In this document: in pieces, positions 62,195 through 64,000 of the stretch
Position numbering within the stretch: the stretch's first letter is position 1
Layout of the letters: every line of letters begins with the position of its first letter
Origin: Akkermansia muciniphila
GTDB taxonomy: Bacteria; Verrucomicrobiota; Verrucomicrobiia; Verrucomicrobiales; Akkermansiaceae
Direction: 5' to 3'
NCBI RefSeq assembly: GCF_018709685.1
Contig: NZ_JABDHQ010000002.1
Span: forward strand, 124,001 to 188,000
DNA: 64,000 bases
Translations under genes and position numbers: made by a program
Notes under the pieces: generated by a model
Databases searched by the model: none
Told to the model about the DNA's origin: nothing
Seen by the model: only the letters and a program-made list of their open reading frames with translations

Positions 62195-63232
62195 ATGAAG
62201 CTTACACTTGAAGCCGTGGCCGCCCTTACCGGGGGAAAAATCCTTTCAGGCGACCCCGAACTGGCTGTGTTCGGGGTCGCTTCCCTTCTCGACGCCACCC
62301 GTGAGGAAGCCTCCTTCCTCGGCAATGAGAAATACTTTCAGGACTTCCTGCACACCTCCGCGGGAATCGTCCTGGTGCCTCCGGGTCTGCCCGCATACCC
62401 GGAAAACACCGCCTTTGTGGAAGTGGACAACCCTTCCATGGCGTTCAACGCCCTGGTGAAATACTTCATGGCCTCCGCCTACCGGTTCGCCCCCGGCATC
62501 CATCCCACGGCCATCATTGACCCCTCCGCCAGCTTCAACCCGGATAAAATCCATGTGGGGGCCTATACCTGCATCGGCGCGCACTGCGTGATCGGAGACG
62601 GTACGGACATCGGCAACGGCTGCGACATCGGGGACGGCGTCACGATGGGGGAAAACTGCCGCCTGTACGCCCATGTCACCATCCGTGAACGCTGCAAGCT
62701 CGGCAGCCGTGTGACCATCCAGCCCGGAGCCGTCATCGGGTCCGACGGATTCGGCTTCCTGATGGGGGACAATGGCCGCTACGTGGGCATTGACCAAGTG
62801 GGCATCGTGGAACTGGGGGATGACGTGGACGTAGGCGCCAACACCACCATTGACCGCGCCAGGTTCGGCCGCACCATCGTGGGGGAAGGCACCAAGATTG
62901 ACAACCTGATCCAGCTCGGCCACAACGTCGTCGTCGGTAAACACTGCGTCATTGCCGCCCAAACAGGCATCGCGGGCAGCACCAAGGTTGGCGACTATGC
63001 CACCATCGCCGCACAGGTCGGCATCTCCGGCCACCTTAAAATCGGTTCAAAATCCGTCATGGGCGCAAAAACGGGAGTCATCGCGGACATTCCGGAAAAC
63101 GTCACCTACTGGGGCTTCCCGGCATCTCCGTTCAGGGACGCCAGCCGGCAATACGCCTGCCTCAGAAAGCTTCCGGCACTGATCAAGGAATTCAATGCCC
63201 TCAAGAAGGGCCTGGAAAACCCCGGCAAGTAA
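62195..63232 (+). CDS. lpxD: UDP-3-O-acylglucosamine N-acyltransferase
   Basis: 345 residues from the ATG at 62195. It adds the second acyl chain to UDP-glucosamine in lipid A synthesis. N-terminal uridine-binding domain (LTLEAVAALTGGKILSGDPEL), then the left-handed beta-helix: FGRTIVGEGTKIDNLIQLGHNVVVGKH contains the catalytic His, and QPGAVIGSDGFGFLMGDNG is the family motif. Its start is 39 bases after the skp stop on the same transcript. It shows that the cell makes an LPS-type outer membrane. Confidence 0.97.
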   Translation: MKLTLEAVAALTGGKILSGDPELAVFGVASLLDATREEASFLGNEKYFQDFLHTSAGIVLVPPGLPAYPENTAFVEVDNPSMAFNALVKYFMASAYRFAPGIHPTAIIDPSASFNPDKIHVGAYTCIGAHCVIGDGTDIGNGCDIGDGVTMGENCRLYAHVTIRERCKLGSRVTIQPGAVIGSDGFGFLMGDNGRYVGIDQVGIVELGDDVDVGANTTIDRARFGRTIVGEGTKIDNLIQLGHNVVVGKHCVIAAQTGIAGSTKVGDYATIAAQVGISGHLKIGSKSVMGAKTGVIADIPENVTYWGFPASPFRDASRQYACLRKLPALIKEFNALKKGLENPGK

Positions 63233-63289
63233 CGGACCTGCCGGCGCCGGAAAACCTGCGTGCCTCCCGTCTCTGGAAGGCGCGCCTTT

Positions 63290-64000
63290 TTACGCCTGCC
63301 CCGTCCCCCAGCGGCGGTGCAGGAACCGTTCCAGCGGGGAAAACAGAATCTTGTCAGATAAAAGGCCGATCACCACGATTACGAACATGATGCCCACCAC
63401 CTGGTTCATCGCGTTCAGCTCACGCCCGTAATGCAGGAGCTGTCCCAGGCCGAACCCGGTCAGAATGGGCACGAAAATTTCCGCCGCCATCAGGGAGCGC
63501 CACGCAAAGGCCCAGCCCTGCTTCATGCCGCTCACCACAAAGGGGGCGGAAGCGGGCAGAGTCACGTGAATCAGGCAGTAAAAGGGCCCCGCGCCCATCG
63601 TGCGCGCCGCCCGGGCGTAAATGGGCGGCACATTCCGCATGCCGTTGGCCGTCGCCAGAATCACGGACCACAGCGTCCCCATGATCACCACGAACAGCAT
63701 GGCCCCCTCCGTCTGGCCGAACCACAAGGTAGCCAGCGGAACCCAGCACACGCTGGGAAGGGCCTGAAACCCCAGGGAAACGAGCCCCAGGGTATTTTGA
63801 ATCAACTGGAAGCGGGAGCACAGCATGCCCAGCGGAATACCCATGACAAGCCCTATTCCGTACCCCATGACCAGCCTCTTCACGGTAATCCAGGAAGACT
63901 CTTCCAGAGACCCGTCCATAAAGGAGGAGCGCAAATACTCCCACACCTCAAGCGGAGAGGGAAACAAATAGGGCTTCCACACCTTCTGGTCGCTCAAATA
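63290..64000 (-). CDS. ABC transporter permease, SsuC/TauC type (5' end outside window)
   Basis: The frame is open to the window edge; the visible part is 236 residues, starting within LSDQKVWKPYLFPSPLEVW. The permease of an aliphatic sulfonate, taurine or nitrate-type importer. Features: YLFPSPLEVWEYL near the usual start of the mature domain, five to six membrane helices, and the EAA-type loop (ARAARTMGAGPFYCLIHVTLPASAPFV) that contacts the ATPase. Partner ATPase and binding protein should lie beyond the window. Confidence 0.9.
   Translation of the reverse strand, partial: YLSDQKVWKPYLFPSPLEVWEYLRSSFMDGSLEESSWITVKRLVMGYGIGLVMGIPLGMLCSRFQLIQNTLGLVSLGFQALPSVCWVPLATLWFGQTEGAMLFVVIMGTLWSVILATANGMRNVPPIYARAARTMGAGPFYCLIHVTLPASAPFVVSGMKQGWAFAWRSLMAAEIFVPILTGFGLGQLLHYGRELNAMNQVVGIMFVIVVIGLLSDKILFSPLERFLHRRWGTGQA

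Noticed and set aside
1-64000. CRISPR arrays, insertion sequences, tRNA or rRNA genes
   Set aside because: None seen on either strand by eye; no regularly spaced repeats of 25-40 bases and no transposase frame.

Overview
The window reads as chromosomal DNA of a Gram-negative, GC-rich, mucin-adapted Verrucomicrobiota bacterium, most like Akkermansia. The lineage is inferred from gene content; no marker gene was compared with a database. The supporting signs are a secreted GH29 alpha-L-fucosidase and a secreted GH20 hexosaminidase, a PEP-CTERM protein, LpxD and a Skp-like chaperone (so an LPS outer membrane), an autotransporter with chlamydial Pmp-type repeats (PVC superphylum), type III glutamine synthetase, and E. 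coli-type glutamate decarboxylase.

Layout. Bases 1-5326: tail of glnN, then carB-carA in inverted order. 5482-8992: gmd-fcl (GDP-fucose synthesis) and an NhaC-type antiporter. 9038-12252: a phased heptamer array in front of a membrane-anchored PA14-like protein, manA, and a probable Tat lipoprotein amidase. 12705-18232: gadB and a 1217-residue autotransporter. 18377-24982: GNAT-dnaE-pyrD (minus) and thiE/TetR. 25011-30800: thioredoxin-like protein, octaheme cytochrome with repeats, and two CNNM/CBS membrane proteins (all minus). 30967-36704: exported M42 peptidase, rpsO-pnp, hexapeptide acetyltransferase, L,D-transpeptidase.

36816-44918 is the main accessory block: three tightly overlapping minus-strand genes encoding a large terminase with all ATPase and nuclease motifs intact and two very large, mostly helical proteins that look like phage internal or ejection proteins. 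No portal, capsid, tail, integrase or lysis gene accompanies them. 45033-53991: truA, nadD, M23 peptidase, GH29 fucosidase, PEP-CTERM protein, pseudopilin, rph, and an alkaline-phosphatase-superfamily protein with remodelled metal ligands. 54009-64000: GH20, an operon of cdaA, an unlisted 50-codon CdaR-like gene and bioD, an AT-rich orphan gene, M28 peptidase, orphan ABC ATPase, panC, skp-lpxD, and the 3' part of an ABC permease.

How genes fit together. ManA, Gmd and Fcl form part of the route from fructose-6-P to GDP-L-fucose, while the secreted GH29 and GH20 enzymes remove fucose and GlcNAc from host glycans, so the cell both harvests and makes fucose. CarAB and PyrD serve pyrimidine synthesis. 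CdaA with its mini-partner would make cyclic di-AMP. Several promoters lie so close to start codons that the transcripts should be leaderless. Most other starts lack a clear Shine-Dalgarno. No tRNA, rRNA, CRISPR array, insertion sequence or replication origin was recognised.
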